Assembly: GCF_024809855.1 (NCBI RefSeq)
Contig: NZ_JANUEM010000018.1
Location: 1-64,000, forward strand
Reading direction: 5' to 3'
Length of the DNA: 64,000 nt
From: Rheinheimera pacifica
Lineage (GTDB): Bacteria > Pseudomonadota > Gammaproteobacteria > Enterobacterales > Alteromonadaceae
Below the pieces are notes generated by a model. That model worked only from the letters and a program-made list of their open reading frames with translations, ran no database searches and was not told where the DNA came from. Position 1 is the stretch's first letter; each line of letters starts with the position of its first letter. Of the stretch, positions 9,401 to 18,155 are shown in pieces. A program made the position numbers and the translations under genes.

Positions 9401-9961
9401 TTAATTCCCGAGGCGGCTATTAAGGGACTTGTTTAACGTCACCCGGCTAACACCAAAATGCTTTGCCACTTCGGTCTTAGTTATTCTAGGGTCCAACAGC
9501 ATAGCAGCGGCTTTCTGAATATCCGCTGGGCTCATCGAGAGTTTCCGGCCTCCTTTGCGCCCTCTAGCCCTTGCGGCAGCCAAACCAGCGAGCGTTCGTT
9601 CCCGAATAAGGTTGTGTTCAAACTCGGCCAAAGCTCCAAATATGTGGAACACTAACTTACCGCCGGCGGTGGTCGTATCAATCGCCTCGGTAATCGAGCG
9701 AAAGCCGACCTGTTTTGCTTCAAGCTCAGTAATGAGCTCAACCAAGTCTTTGAGTGAGCGTGCCAGGCGGTCGAGTTTCCAAACAACTAGTACATCACCT
9801 TTACGAAGCATCCGCAGGCAGTTTTGCAGTTCAGGCCGCTCGCGCTGCTTGCCGGTGATCTTCTCACTAAAAATCTCCTCACAGCCGGCTGTTCTTAATG
9901 CATCGTTTTGGAGATCAAGAGATTGGTCTTGAGTACTCACCCGGGCATAACCAAAAATCAT
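9401..9961 (-). CDS. Serine recombinase (resolvase/invertase family)
   Basis: 186 residues, the typical size of Tn3-type resolvases and DNA invertases. The catalytic Ser is in YARVSTQDQ at the N terminus, and the conserved KLDRLARS and EFEHNLIRERT motifs follow. The E-helix leads into a C-terminal helix-turn-helix (TKTEVAKHFGVSRVTLNKSL) that binds DNA minor and major grooves. It probably resolves cointegrates or inverts a segment, and normally acts on sites next to its own start. No Tn3 transposase is present in the window, so the gene is either a transposon remnant or serves a different site. Confidence 0.93.
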   Translation of the reverse strand: MIFGYARVSTQDQSLDLQNDALRTAGCEEIFSEKITGKQRERPELQNCLRMLRKGDVLVVWKLDRLARSLKDLVELITELEAKQVGFRSITEAIDTTTAGGKLVFHIFGALAEFEHNLIRERTLAGLAAARARGRKGGRKLSMSPADIQKAAAMLLDPRITKTEVAKHFGVSRVTLNKSLNSRLGN

Positions 9962-10256
9962 CGCACACCTCTGACAACAGACTCACCATTTGGATTCTAG
10001 CTCAAATGCATAGAAAAGGTACCTAACCTTTACATAGATTTATTTACAAAATTTATTTACACGTTTTGAGGTTGAAGGGAGTTGATTTGAGCGTCGGCAG
10101 GGAGTGTAAAGAAAACGATCGTTTTCTATCCGCTTTGCCTGTGCGCTATGCCTCATATTGGGACTCAGTTCACAACAAATCTAATGGGTAAGCGTATTAC
10201 CTGACTAAGTTCATATCAACTCATTGAAGGGAAGATGTTCGATTCTGGGATTGGAG
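9962..10256. other. Intergenic region upstream of the serine recombinase, with an 18-bp palindrome
   Basis: About 295 bases without a gene. AGAAAACGATCGTTTTCT at 10110-10127 is a perfect 18-base palindrome. An AT-rich stretch at 10031-10062 carries tandem TTTATTTACA units. Resolvase genes usually have their res site here, so part of this region may be that site, but I could not define three subsites by eye. Confidence 0.5.
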
Positions 10257-10631
10257 CTATTGCCTCTGCGCCATGAACTGCAGCGTACTCTGATATTCGT
10301 TAAGCAACCGATTGTAGTCGTTATTTTTATAACGCTTTTGCCGAATAGCTGTTTTGAGCTTCTTGATTTCTTCTACGGGTATGGTGCTCACGATGATACC
10401 TTGGACATCAACGCAAATCCTGTCGACCGCATCAACAAACTCTTGATCACGCAACTCCAGAAAAGATTTCTCCAGCCTTACCGCCGCCTCGTATAGTTTT
10501 AGACGATTACGGCTGCTGTACAACGGGACATCATGCTCTAACGCGCGCTTAGACTGTGAGAGAACAAGCAGGTACTCGATAACGAACTCCAAATCTGCAA
10601 CGCTCACTTTTGTCGATGTTGTTTTTGGCAT
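10257..10631 (-). CDS. Small hypothetical protein, helical
   Basis: 124 residues from the ATG at 10631, which has GAAGG 5 bases upstream; the longer frame to 10643 begins with a TTG. No family is recognised. The protein is charged and mostly helical, with probable coiled-coil segments in the C-terminal half (EEIKKLKTAIRQKRY). It has no signal peptide or membrane helix. It stands alone between the serine recombinase and the DUF6795-lipase operon. Confidence 0.65.
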   Translation of the reverse strand: MPKTTSTKVSVADLEFVIEYLLVLSQSKRALEHDVPLYSSRNRLKLYEAAVRLEKSFLELRDQEFVDAVDRICVDVQGIIVSTIPVEEIKKLKTAIRQKRYKNNDYNRLLNEYQSTLQFMAQRQ

Positions 10632-10727
10632 AGTTACCTTCAAATGCGTTATTTAACTAACGTTCATATTAGTTCAAACCTCCTATAAATGCCTCCCACC
10701 TCAAAAATTAACATCAATAAAACAAAT

Positions 10728-10755
10728 TTGACATCATTGGGCAAAGTAATAAAAT
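10728..10755 (+). promoter_or_regulatory. Sigma-70-type promoter of the DUF6795-lipase operon
   Basis: TTGACA at 10728-10733 and TAAAAT at 10750-10755 are separated by 16 bases, and the ATG of the first gene follows 33 bases later. The match to consensus is good for a stretch with no other features. Confidence 0.65.
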
Positions 10756-10788
10756 AACTGTCATTAAATAAACAACTGGATTGTAGTA

Positions 10789-11400
10789 ATGCTTGGATGG
10801 CAGCCTATTGGTTACAAGGCGATGGCCGTTAGCTTGGGGCTTATACTTTCTGTGTTAACAACAAACGTGGAGGCAGGTGTGTTTGATTGGCTCAAACGAA
10901 CAGAAATTAAGTGGTCGCCCGAAATACATGGAGTTGTCACCTTGCAAGGTAAGCCTGTAGTGAACAGAGAAATTAAGCGCCGGTCGTACTATGAAGGTGA
11001 AGAACGTTACGACAGCACAACTACAGATGATAACGGACATTTTCATTTTCCCCAGAAAACTAAGAAAGTTCGTCGTGTCTTATTTGATGTCAGCGTATCA
11101 ATGGAGCTGTATGTTTCTGATTATCCAAGAAAAGACGAGAAAGATCTGGTTTTCCGTATCGCTAACCTGAATCACCTGAACTATAAAAGTCTCGACCTCA
11201 TCCTCAGTGATCTGCAATGCGAATTGGCAACCGCCAGCAAAACTGAACAACTCAAATACCTGGAAAATCCTGAGCTGTCAGATATTGCTCCAACATTTAC
11301 ATCGAAATGCCAATTTACACATTCTGACAAAGCCATATTCTCAGATGATGAACTGCAACGCCTGATAGAGGAAGACGCTAAAAACATCGAGAGCCTTTAA
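10789..11400 (+). CDS. Secreted DUF6795-like protein
   Basis: 203 residues. An N-terminal signal peptide is visible (hydrophobic segment about residues 10-27, cleavage near NVEAG), so the mature protein is periplasmic or secreted. The following region, WSPEIHGVVTLQGKPVVNRE, resembles the carboxypeptidase-regulatory-like beta-sandwich proteins grouped as DUF6795. Two cysteines near residues 144 and 173 could form a disulfide. It is the first gene of a three-gene set with the lipase and the Imm11-like protein, 27 bases before the lipase. Its role is unknown; an adaptor or chaperone for the lipase is a guess from position. Confidence 0.72.
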   Translation: MLGWQPIGYKAMAVSLGLILSVLTTNVEAGVFDWLKRTEIKWSPEIHGVVTLQGKPVVNREIKRRSYYEGEERYDSTTTDDNGHFHFPQKTKKVRRVLFDVSVSMELYVSDYPRKDEKDLVFRIANLNHLNYKSLDLILSDLQCELATASKTEQLKYLENPELSDIAPTFTSKCQFTHSDKAIFSDDELQRLIEEDAKNIESL

Positions 11401-11427
11401 CGCCTTATCCATAAACAAGGACGGATT

Positions 11428-12588
11428 ATGAAGACGATTACCCCAAAAACTGCTGTATGGCTGGCACGAGCACCTTACGAAGCCCAAGATATAAAAGCCG
11501 GGCAAAATTACACTGCAGGAAAAAAGTTTATCACTGAGCATTTTGACTTTAGCCAAACCGGTGGCGTGGTTCATGGCACGTCAGGCAGTATAATTTCTAC
11601 GCTGTTTAACCGCACAACCGGTTTTGCCATTATCGGCAAAGGTAAAGGCCATTTTACCGGTGATGTCGCACTGGGTATTCGTGGCACAAATATGAAAAGT
11701 GGTCGTGACTGGTTCAGCAACGCCAATGCCAGCTTAGCGACCGCCGATAATAGTAGTGCTGTGCATTCCGGGTTTCAGAAGGTATTTAAAAGTATTCAAC
11801 CGGCATTGGAGAAACAGCTAGCACCTCTACTGAACACCAACAGTAATGGCGTGGTTCATTGCGCAGGCCACAGCTTAGGAGGTGCCCTAGCAAGCCTCGC
11901 CGCCATCTGGATTAAACAACACTTTGGTAATCGTGTAGCGCTATATACCTATGGTGCACCACGAGTGGGATTAAACGATTTTGCGCTTAAATCATCCGGC
12001 AGTATAGATAAGATATTTCGCTGTTTGCATGGCGATGATCCAGTGCCTATGGTCCCCGTATGGCCATTTTATCACGCACCGCTAAATGGCAGTAGCGTAC
12101 TGTTAACGGCAGCAACCGGTATTAATATATCTTCGCACTCAATGATGGAGAACCCGGGTTATGTCACAACATCTCGCGGCCAATGGGAAGATTTACAGCG
12201 CAAAGGCGACGTGGTTAAAGCTGTGCGATTAATGTATGACCGCCGTTTTGAATGTAGCTTTAGCACGCACTGGCAAGAACGCCTGAGCCACGCCCTGATA
12301 ACTTTACTGAAAGATGCCGGCATGTTAGCCGGGATCTCGGTACAAATGACCATCAGTGGTATTATGACGTTTTATGACCATCTGGCTTTGACGGTTGAGA
12401 AAGTCGCGCTTATGTCGCCACAATTTGAAACACAGGTAATGGGCTTACTTGGCCATATGCTGGTATTTGCAGGCAAAGTCACTACCGCAGTTACCGAGCT
12501 TACCGCACGCTTCATTCGGTGGGTGTTTAAAGTAACCCTGGAAGCATTATATCGGGTAGCACGTCGCGCGATTGAAATGGTTAGTTAA
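11428..12588 (+). CDS. Class 3 lipase (alpha/beta hydrolase), putative antibacterial effector
   Basis: 386 residues without a signal peptide. The alpha/beta-hydrolase core spans about residues 75-245: nucleophile Ser in GHSLGGALA, Asp in HGDDPVPMVP and His in SSHSMMENPGY form the lipase triad in order. The last 130 residues are amphipathic and hydrophobic helices, possibly membrane-inserting. Class 3 lipases without signal peptides are often type VI secretion effectors (Tle families), and an Imm11-like gene follows 24 bases downstream, so an effector and immunity pair is likely. No secretion-system gene is present in the window. The start has GGA-rich sequence upstream (AAGGACGG). Confidence 0.85.
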   Translation: MKTITPKTAVWLARAPYEAQDIKAGQNYTAGKKFITEHFDFSQTGGVVHGTSGSIISTLFNRTTGFAIIGKGKGHFTGDVALGIRGTNMKSGRDWFSNANASLATADNSSAVHSGFQKVFKSIQPALEKQLAPLLNTNSNGVVHCAGHSLGGALASLAAIWIKQHFGNRVALYTYGAPRVGLNDFALKSSGSIDKIFRCLHGDDPVPMVPVWPFYHAPLNGSSVLLTAATGINISSHSMMENPGYVTTSRGQWEDLQRKGDVVKAVRLMYDRRFECSFSTHWQERLSHALITLLKDAGMLAGISVQMTISGIMTFYDHLALTVEKVALMSPQFETQVMGLLGHMLVFAGKVTTAVTELTARFIRWVFKVTLEALYRVARRAIEMVS

Positions 12589-12612
12589 GATTTTCATAGG
12601 CTCACCACATCG

Positions 12613-13176
12613 ATGATTTATCGCTTGAAGCCGATCGTCAACAGTGTTGAAGTGCCCGATCTCAGCCTGCTGCAGTTTGCTGATCTTCTGAGGGATGACG
12701 ATTATTCACTGATCCTGAGACAGCCCAGGACTAACGAGTCTTTATCTGCACGCTGGAAAACTGTTAAATGTGACTTAGCTCCTGAGTATATAGAAGGGAA
12801 AAAGATCCCTGACGTGTCATATTGGGGCTCGTATTTGTTTATGACCCAGCGCGCTTATGAAGCATTTGGCGGACCTTTAAAAGAAGAAGGTGAATTTTTA
12901 CCCCTGACTGTCGCCGGCCAACCGATGTATATCTATATCCCGTTGACGTTTGGCCAAGAGGATACGACTCGCACAGTCAAACATTTTGAGGATGGGTATG
13001 AATGCGGCCTGGAACAGCTGGTATTTGTTGATGACGATGTCGCTAGTAGGTGGATATTTAAGTCAAAGCTGTATGGGTACCATGCTCTATTTTCCACCGA
13101 CACATTTAAGAGGCAATTTGAGGAAGCGGGTTTTACCGGGCTGGAATTTGATGCTGATTTGGCTGGCGTGTTCTAA
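12613..13176 (+). CDS. Imm11-like (DUF1629) putative immunity protein
   Basis: 187 residues, soluble and acidic, with no signal peptide. The C-terminal part (FKSKLYGYHALFSTDTFKRQ followed by LEFDADLAGVF) and the central YLFMTQRAYEAFGGPL resemble Imm11/DUF1629 proteins, a family found beside polymorphic toxins. It is the third gene of the set, right after the lipase, which supports a role in protecting the producer from the lipase. That role is inferred from family and position. Confidence 0.68.
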   Translation: MIYRLKPIVNSVEVPDLSLLQFADLLRDDDYSLILRQPRTNESLSARWKTVKCDLAPEYIEGKKIPDVSYWGSYLFMTQRAYEAFGGPLKEEGEFLPLTVAGQPMYIYIPLTFGQEDTTRTVKHFEDGYECGLEQLVFVDDDVASRWIFKSKLYGYHALFSTDTFKRQFEEAGFTGLEFDADLAGVF

Positions 13177-13249
13177 GGCGCACATCGTGTATTCGCATAG
13201 GTGTGTCAGTCTTCTGAAAGGCTAATTCTAACGTCTATCAACAGCCGTG

Positions 13250-13284
13250 ATGTATATACGTTACGCAGGGTAACGTATATACAT
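13250..13284. repeat. Perfect 15-bp inverted repeat with 5-base loop
   Basis: ATGTATATACGTTAC at 13250-13264 is followed by GCAGG and then its exact reverse complement at 13270-13284. It lies between the convergent Imm11-like and subtilase genes. There is no T run. The arms contain the self-complementary GTATATAC. It could end both transcripts, act as a recombination site, or bind a protein. Confidence 0.75.
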
Positions 13285-13340
13285 AGCCTGGCGGCAAGGT
13301 TTGTGTAAGAACCGCACCATCGGTGGCTCTGGAACACGTC

Positions 13341-13373
13341 AACAGCTCTGCCGGTTTCACCGACAAAGCTGTT
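13341..13373. repeat. Second stem-loop, just after the subtilase gene
   Basis: Outer arms AACAGCT (13341-13347) and AGCTGTT (13367-13373) enclose inner arms CGGT and ACCG. It begins 8 bases downstream of the subtilase stop (leftward strand), the position of a transcript end, but it lacks a clear T tail. Confidence 0.5.
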
Positions 13374-13380
13374 CTGTTGG

Positions 13381-15126
13381 TTACTCCAAACAAGCTTCCG
13401 GCGTTTCATTCAGCGCCAGAGTCGATAGCGGGATAGGGTATTGACATTGCCCCTGCGCATCGCAGCGACGAACGAACACGGTGCGATCTACAAACTCAGA
13501 CTTATCCATCACGATTGTTGATTGAGTGTAAGAACCTGACAACCCAGTGCCATCTTCTACCGTCTGTCCGCTGCGCAATGCATGAACTTCAATATACTCT
13601 CCCTCATTCAGTGCCGCCATTGAGCCCATTTTAATCACCGCCTGATCACACAGCTTCTGACCTTTTGACAGGTTTTCCAGCATCCATTTTTGGCGACAGG
13701 CTGACACGGCGTTCAATGACAGGGTTAAGCTGTCCAGCGTACCATCTTGCAGCTTCTGTGCGTTTTCATACAGTTTTACCGCATCTAACACACCATTGGC
13801 GCAGCCCACTTCATTACACCGAGCACCGTCTACCCAGCGGCTTACTGATGAGATCGGCATTAATGATGCCCACTGTGCAGGCGTAAAATCAAAGTCCTTT
13901 TTCGCGTTAGCAATCATACCCGCGACTAATGGCGAAGCACTGCTGGTGCCTGACCAGTAACCCACTTTATTGTCGATCACCAGACCCACCACTTCTTCGC
14001 CAACCGCCATCACATCCAGTTTAGGGCCATAGTTACTAAAGCTGGCAATATCAGCAGGGTGACCGCTCAAGCCTGTATTGGTTGCGCCTACGTTGATCAC
14101 GTTTTCACAATTACCCGGAATGTAGAAATCCGCAGAATCACCTTCGTTGCCAGCAGACGTCACCAACACAAAACCTGCGGCAGTAGCGCGGTTAATCGCT
14201 GTTTGGATATAAGACGGGCATAATGCATCTGCATTTTTACCGCCTAAGCTCATGTTGACCACACCCGGCACACCGTCAAAATCAGGGAAGCCGTTAATGC
14301 TGTCACCACTTAACCAGTTTAACGCCGTCGCCACATCAGACATAAAACCTGAGCCGCAACGCATAACCCGTAAAGGGTGAATGGCCACATCGCCTGTCGT
14401 GCCTGCAACGGCCGTGTCATTGTTGATTTTCGCGCCCACCACACCGGCTACACCAACACCATGCATATTACTGCAAGATCCACCTTCTACGATGAAATCA
14501 TCTTCAAGAAACCCCGGGCCAGGCCGTGAATTTTCATCGACAGTTTCAAAGTTAAAGCCTGGCTGGTAATCCAGATCATTGGCTACACGAAAGCCGGTAT
14601 CCAGCACGTAAACGTGGATCAGCTTTTCCGGGTTTTTCAACAATGTCCATTGTGACAAAATAGATGAGCCGTTCGGGTTGTCAGCACTGTTGTCCGAAAA
14701 ATAGAACTGTTCTGCAAAGTATTGGTCATTCGGCGCCTCAAGGTTCCAGGTGCCGACACTCACCGCAATGTCTTTTTCCACAAGCTGATACCAACCTGTT
14801 TCAGACAGGATCTGGATAGCCTGCTCCAACGGCAACTCCGCTGGTACGCTCACTACCTGGCTTTTCAGCTCGGCGGCTTTAACACTTGAAGCCTGCGCAG
14901 AGTATACCCGGTTTTGAACCGGCACCGGTACACACCAGTTAGTGCCACTGTTTAAGGTGAAACAGTGACTGTCAGTTTGTGACGTTGACTGTGCACTCAC
15001 GCGTTCTGCACTATCTGTCTTAAAACTCACTACCAGACGCTGCAGTGCTTCAGCAGCCGCGACCGGCACTGACATTACCGCTGCGCTGCATGCAATGGCG
15101 AACAGGGTTGTGTTAATTTTCTTCAT
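13381..15126 (-). CDS. Secreted subtilisin-like serine protease (S8 family)
   Basis: 581 residues from the ATG at 15126 (MKKINTTLF), which gives a clean signal peptide ending near VAAAEA; the longer frame to 15147 begins inside the previous gene's stop region. A propeptide-like segment covers about residues 30-125. The peptidase S8 domain has all catalytic residues: Asp in YVLDTG, His in SNMHGVGVAG, Asn in TSAGNEGD and Ser in GTSSASPLVAG. About 130 residues follow as a C-terminal domain with several cysteines. The protein is exported and probably periplasmic or extracellular. It is the last gene of a leftward set with the lipoprotein and two membrane proteins. Confidence 0.92.
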   Translation of the reverse strand: MKKINTTLFAIACSAAVMSVPVAAAEALQRLVVSFKTDSAERVSAQSTSQTDSHCFTLNSGTNWCVPVPVQNRVYSAQASSVKAAELKSQVVSVPAELPLEQAIQILSETGWYQLVEKDIAVSVGTWNLEAPNDQYFAEQFYFSDNSADNPNGSSILSQWTLLKNPEKLIHVYVLDTGFRVANDLDYQPGFNFETVDENSRPGPGFLEDDFIVEGGSCSNMHGVGVAGVVGAKINNDTAVAGTTGDVAIHPLRVMRCGSGFMSDVATALNWLSGDSINGFPDFDGVPGVVNMSLGGKNADALCPSYIQTAINRATAAGFVLVTSAGNEGDSADFYIPGNCENVINVGATNTGLSGHPADIASFSNYGPKLDVMAVGEEVVGLVIDNKVGYWSGTSSASPLVAGMIANAKKDFDFTPAQWASLMPISSVSRWVDGARCNEVGCANGVLDAVKLYENAQKLQDGTLDSLTLSLNAVSACRQKWMLENLSKGQKLCDQAVIKMGSMAALNEGEYIEVHALRSGQTVEDGTGLSGSYTQSTIVMDKSEFVDRTVFVRRCDAQGQCQYPIPLSTLALNETPEACLE

Positions 15127-15146
15127 GTAAAGCTCCTTATCCGTCA

Positions 15147-16265
15147 TTACAGGGCGCAGCCGGTATTGGCCAGCAAGCCGTCGAGGTAGGCCACATCGTG
15201 GTTAAACACCCAGACACCGTCTTGCACCGCACCAAGCCCGGTATTACCTGTAAACAAAGAGACGGTGCCAAGCTCAGGGCTAATATAAAACTCGCCCGTA
15301 GTAACAGGCGTCATACCCTCAGCCGGGAGCATGGCAAGGTAAGCATTAATATCCTGTTTGTATGTCGAGGCATAGCTGCTGAAACGGGCCAGGGCATCGT
15401 CAAACTGGGCCTGCAATGCGGTGTCGTTACTCTGACCAGCGAGGTAGGCGTTTAACTGCGCCAATAACATATCAAAGACGTTAGCGAAGGCTGCCTCAAG
15501 GTGAGGACGCTCTGCTACCATGACATTAAACGAGGCGTCATGGCCCAGCACATCCGCCACATCCTTGAGAGTTGTTACCAGGCGTTTTTCTTCGTCCAGG
15601 CCAAGCAGACGCTCATAGTTATCAGCAAAGGTTTGAATGCCGGCCAACTGACCTGCAAAGGAGCTATTTGTAATGTTCACATTGAGTGAACCGCTTTGTT
15701 GTCTTGTTGCATCTGCTCCATCTTGTACAGTCCAGATAAGGTTTACACTCAGGTCTCGGTCAGTTTCTGCTGCGGTATAGCGATAGGACGTCTCGCTCAA
15801 CTTCGTCAGCGCCAGAGTGCTGCCGCCCACCGAGGTCGTAACGCTGCTGATCACTGCGCCGGAGGCAAAACGTGGTGTTATCACAAATTCGCCGCTGCTG
15901 CCCTCATCAACACTTTCTGATAAACCACTGATGCTGGCTTCAAAAGGTCTGATCACAAAACCGGCGCGCACCGTACAATTTGCGTTAACCGCCCCAGTGC
16001 GGTAAGTGTTGCCCTCCAGAGTCCCGTCACAGCCGGTGACACTTTGCACGGAATAGTTTGCTTCCGGCTGAACCGTGAGCGTGACCTGACTACCTCTGAT
16101 AACGCTTTGTGATGCTGGGGTAATGCTGCCGCCAGTGCCCGCTGTGGCGGTCACTGTAACCTGGCTATCCCCTCCGCCACCGCCTCCACAGGCGGCAAGT
16201 AGCATACTGAGACAACTAATTAAAATAACCCTTTTTCGTTTGCCGGATGTTGCTCTTTTATACAT
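15147..16265 (-). CDS. Lipoprotein with a glycine-rich linker and beta-repeat domain
   Basis: 372 residues. The signal sequence ends in a lipobox, LLAAC, with acylated Cys26, followed by GGGGGGD, so it should be anchored in the outer membrane. A bacterial-repeat-like beta domain follows (about residues 35-105, with VTVTATAGTGGSITPAS), and the C-terminal 170 residues are helical. Three cysteines outside the lipobox could form disulfides. The function is not recognised. It lies 20 bases upstream of the subtilase gene and may display, bind or inhibit the protease; that is inference from position. Confidence 0.8.
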   Translation of the reverse strand: MYKRATSGKRKRVILISCLSMLLAACGGGGGGDSQVTVTATAGTGGSITPASQSVIRGSQVTLTVQPEANYSVQSVTGCDGTLEGNTYRTGAVNANCTVRAGFVIRPFEASISGLSESVDEGSSGEFVITPRFASGAVISSVTTSVGGSTLALTKLSETSYRYTAAETDRDLSVNLIWTVQDGADATRQQSGSLNVNITNSSFAGQLAGIQTFADNYERLLGLDEEKRLVTTLKDVADVLGHDASFNVMVAERPHLEAAFANVFDMLLAQLNAYLAGQSNDTALQAQFDDALARFSSYASTYKQDINAYLAMLPAEGMTPVTTGEFYISPELGTVSLFTGNTGLGAVQDGVWVFNHDVAYLDGLLANTGCAL

Positions 16266-16306
16266 AAATATTCTCCTACTGCTGAGTAAATCTAAACGGT
16301 GTGTAC

Positions 16307-16885
16307 TTAAGATGCTTCAAGCACATCGCGCTTTTGCGTACGCTGCTTAACGGCACCACTTGTTGCCTCGTTAAACAGTCGCTTGATATCGTCCTGAATG
16401 AAAAAAGCATGGATATTGCGCACGATGACGCTGGCTATCATGCCCGCGGCAAACGCGATAAGACCTGCGATAAATCCTTCGCTGTACCAACCAATACCAC
16501 CGGCAATAAATGCCAACAATATAGTCAGAACGCATGGCGCAGCATTGCATGCAAAATTGCGCGCTGCCGATTTGTCGTCAAAACGTGCAATATCACCGGT
16601 GCTGTAATTGAGATAACCAATGTAATCTGCATTGCCGCCATCGTCCTGCACTATCACCATGGCTATTGCATGCCCTGCTCTTGCATCGACTGCGACATTA
16701 CCCAGCGTGATTTTCTCTTCATTGCCACCTGGGGTTTTAAGCCAAAACTCCTGGATAGTCATTTGCTGAGAGTGAATGCGAGTAGGGCTATCACGGGTGC
16801 CATTTCCGGTTGAATAAACATGCGTTTTTGAATGCTTACTGCCTTCAAGGTAGGTGCCTTCGAGCAAGCTTACAGTTAATTCCAT
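16307..16885 (-). CDS. Membrane protein of unknown function
   Basis: 192 residues. The N-terminal 105 residues are soluble and beta-rich. Two or three hydrophobic segments lie at about residues 116-160 (VLTILLAFIAGGIGWY, then FIAGLIAFAAGMIASVIV), and a charged tail follows. No family is recognised. It is between two other genes on the same strand with short gaps (26 and 41 bases), so it probably belongs to the subtilase-lipoprotein operon. Confidence 0.68.
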   Translation of the reverse strand: MELTVSLLEGTYLEGSKHSKTHVYSTGNGTRDSPTRIHSQQMTIQEFWLKTPGGNEEKITLGNVAVDARAGHAIAMVIVQDDGGNADYIGYLNYSTGDIARFDDKSAARNFACNAAPCVLTILLAFIAGGIGWYSEGFIAGLIAFAAGMIASVIVRNIHAFFIQDDIKRLFNEATSGAVKQRTQKRDVLEAS

Positions 16886-16911
16886 TGAGTTCTCCTGCCT
16901 GTGTTGTTAAA

Positions 16912-17955
16912 TCAAAAAAGCAGCCAAAGCAGCAACAACGCACCGCCGATGACGACAGCAACTTTCACTTTCACGCCAGAGGGATCTCGCTGATGAGCGG
17001 CTTTAAGTCGATTGAGTTGCTGTTGAAATTGACGAGCGTACTCAGCTTTACTGTCCAGCTGATGGGTCTGGGCGAAGGCCTTGGCACTCTCCATTCCTGT
17101 CGCAGTATGCTGCTGCACTTTCGCGCCAATCCCGCTAAAGCGGCCCAGGATTTGAGCTGCAGGGAGCGGGTTAGCGTTATATCCAAAGGTGTACACCAAA
17201 ATACACACGAGGCTGATAAGGTGCAGAGTAAATGCTGTTAACAGCGAGGGAGGGAACACATCGAACACGTCACTGAAGCGGCGAAGCTCTGCCAGATAGG
17301 GCCGAAGCGAGAACAGCTCAACGACATACACTACCGCCATCAGGTAAAACACTGCCGAGACGATTAAGGCTGGTATACGATGCAACGCTAAGCCATAGGC
17401 CAGCATGCCACTTATGGCGAGCAGCCACATCAAGAGCACCGAGGAGTCTTCTTCGGCAAAGGGTGAGCCTTGCGATGCTATATCAATCCACTGAAAGGTG
17501 ATGGCAAATACCAGCAGGCTGATTAGCATCCGCTTATTCATGACACAAGAGAGGTCAATCGGGTGAGCCCGGAGATAGGCCACAGCTTTGGGTGTAACCA
17601 TCACAAGAATCAGGCTAATTAGCAGCGGGTTGCTACCGATAAGCCAAAATGGATCGATACCATTGCGCACAAAAAGTGAGCCAAGCATCCACAACACGAC
17701 TGTCAATACAACCGCAGCCCCAACGGATGCAGCAATGTACGCAATGCCGGGCATACTGCTTTGTTTGCGGTATATGCTAATGCCCTTGTAAATAATCAGC
17801 CCGAGCAAACTCAGCAAAATAACGTTGCCAGCAAGCGGCGAGTAAACGAACAGCATCACAACAATGCTGAGCGCAATAGCTGCTTTACGTGGTAGCGTCA
17901 GAAGAATGATGGCAACGAGGCAAAGCAACTGGGGTAAGTTGTGCATAAAAAACAT
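16912..17955 (-). CDS. Polytopic membrane protein of unknown function
   Basis: 347 residues with about nine predicted membrane helices spread from residue 5 to 270, then a charged helical stretch of about 60 residues and one more hydrophobic segment at the C terminus (VAVVIGGALLLLWLLF). No transporter or enzyme signature is seen. It is the first gene of the leftward set that continues with the 192-residue membrane protein, the lipoprotein and the subtilase. Confidence 0.68.
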   Translation of the reverse strand: MFFMHNLPQLLCLVAIILLTLPRKAAIALSIVVMLFVYSPLAGNVILLSLLGLIIYKGISIYRKQSSMPGIAYIAASVGAAVVLTVVLWMLGSLFVRNGIDPFWLIGSNPLLISLILVMVTPKAVAYLRAHPIDLSCVMNKRMLISLLVFAITFQWIDIASQGSPFAEEDSSVLLMWLLAISGMLAYGLALHRIPALIVSAVFYLMAVVYVVELFSLRPYLAELRRFSDVFDVFPPSLLTAFTLHLISLVCILVYTFGYNANPLPAAQILGRFSGIGAKVQQHTATGMESAKAFAQTHQLDSKAEYARQFQQQLNRLKAAHQRDPSGVKVKVAVVIGGALLLLWLLF

Positions 17956-18109
17956 GTTTGGTTTCCTGTAAAGGGTAGTCGCACTCTTGTTACTGCCAAG
18001 CCGCCACGTGATTGCACGTTATGTAAACGAGGTGCCACAGCGAGTTCAGATGCGCTCTTTAGGCAGGCTTTCATCTGAAAGAGGCTTAATTTCTCGATAA
18101 AAGCATAAA

Positions 18110-18126
18110 TTATCGAATTTCGATAA
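18110..18126. promoter_or_regulatory. Probable operator of the downstream XRE regulator
   Basis: TTATCGAATTTCGATAA is a perfect 17-base palindrome (8-base arms around one T), and a further half-site TCGATAA lies at 18094-18100. It ends 29 bases before the start of the helix-turn-helix gene, the usual place for an autoregulatory operator. Confidence 0.6.
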
Positions 18127-18155
18127 TATTGATCAAAAGAATATGTTTTGCAACT

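Noticed and set aside
9401..10256. An intact Tn3-family transposon
   Set aside because: Only a resolvase-type recombinase is present; no large Tn3 transposase or 38-bp ends were seen in the window.
13341..13373. An integron attC site
   Set aside because: The arms do not show the RYYYAAC and GTTRRRY core sites, and no integron integrase is present in the window.
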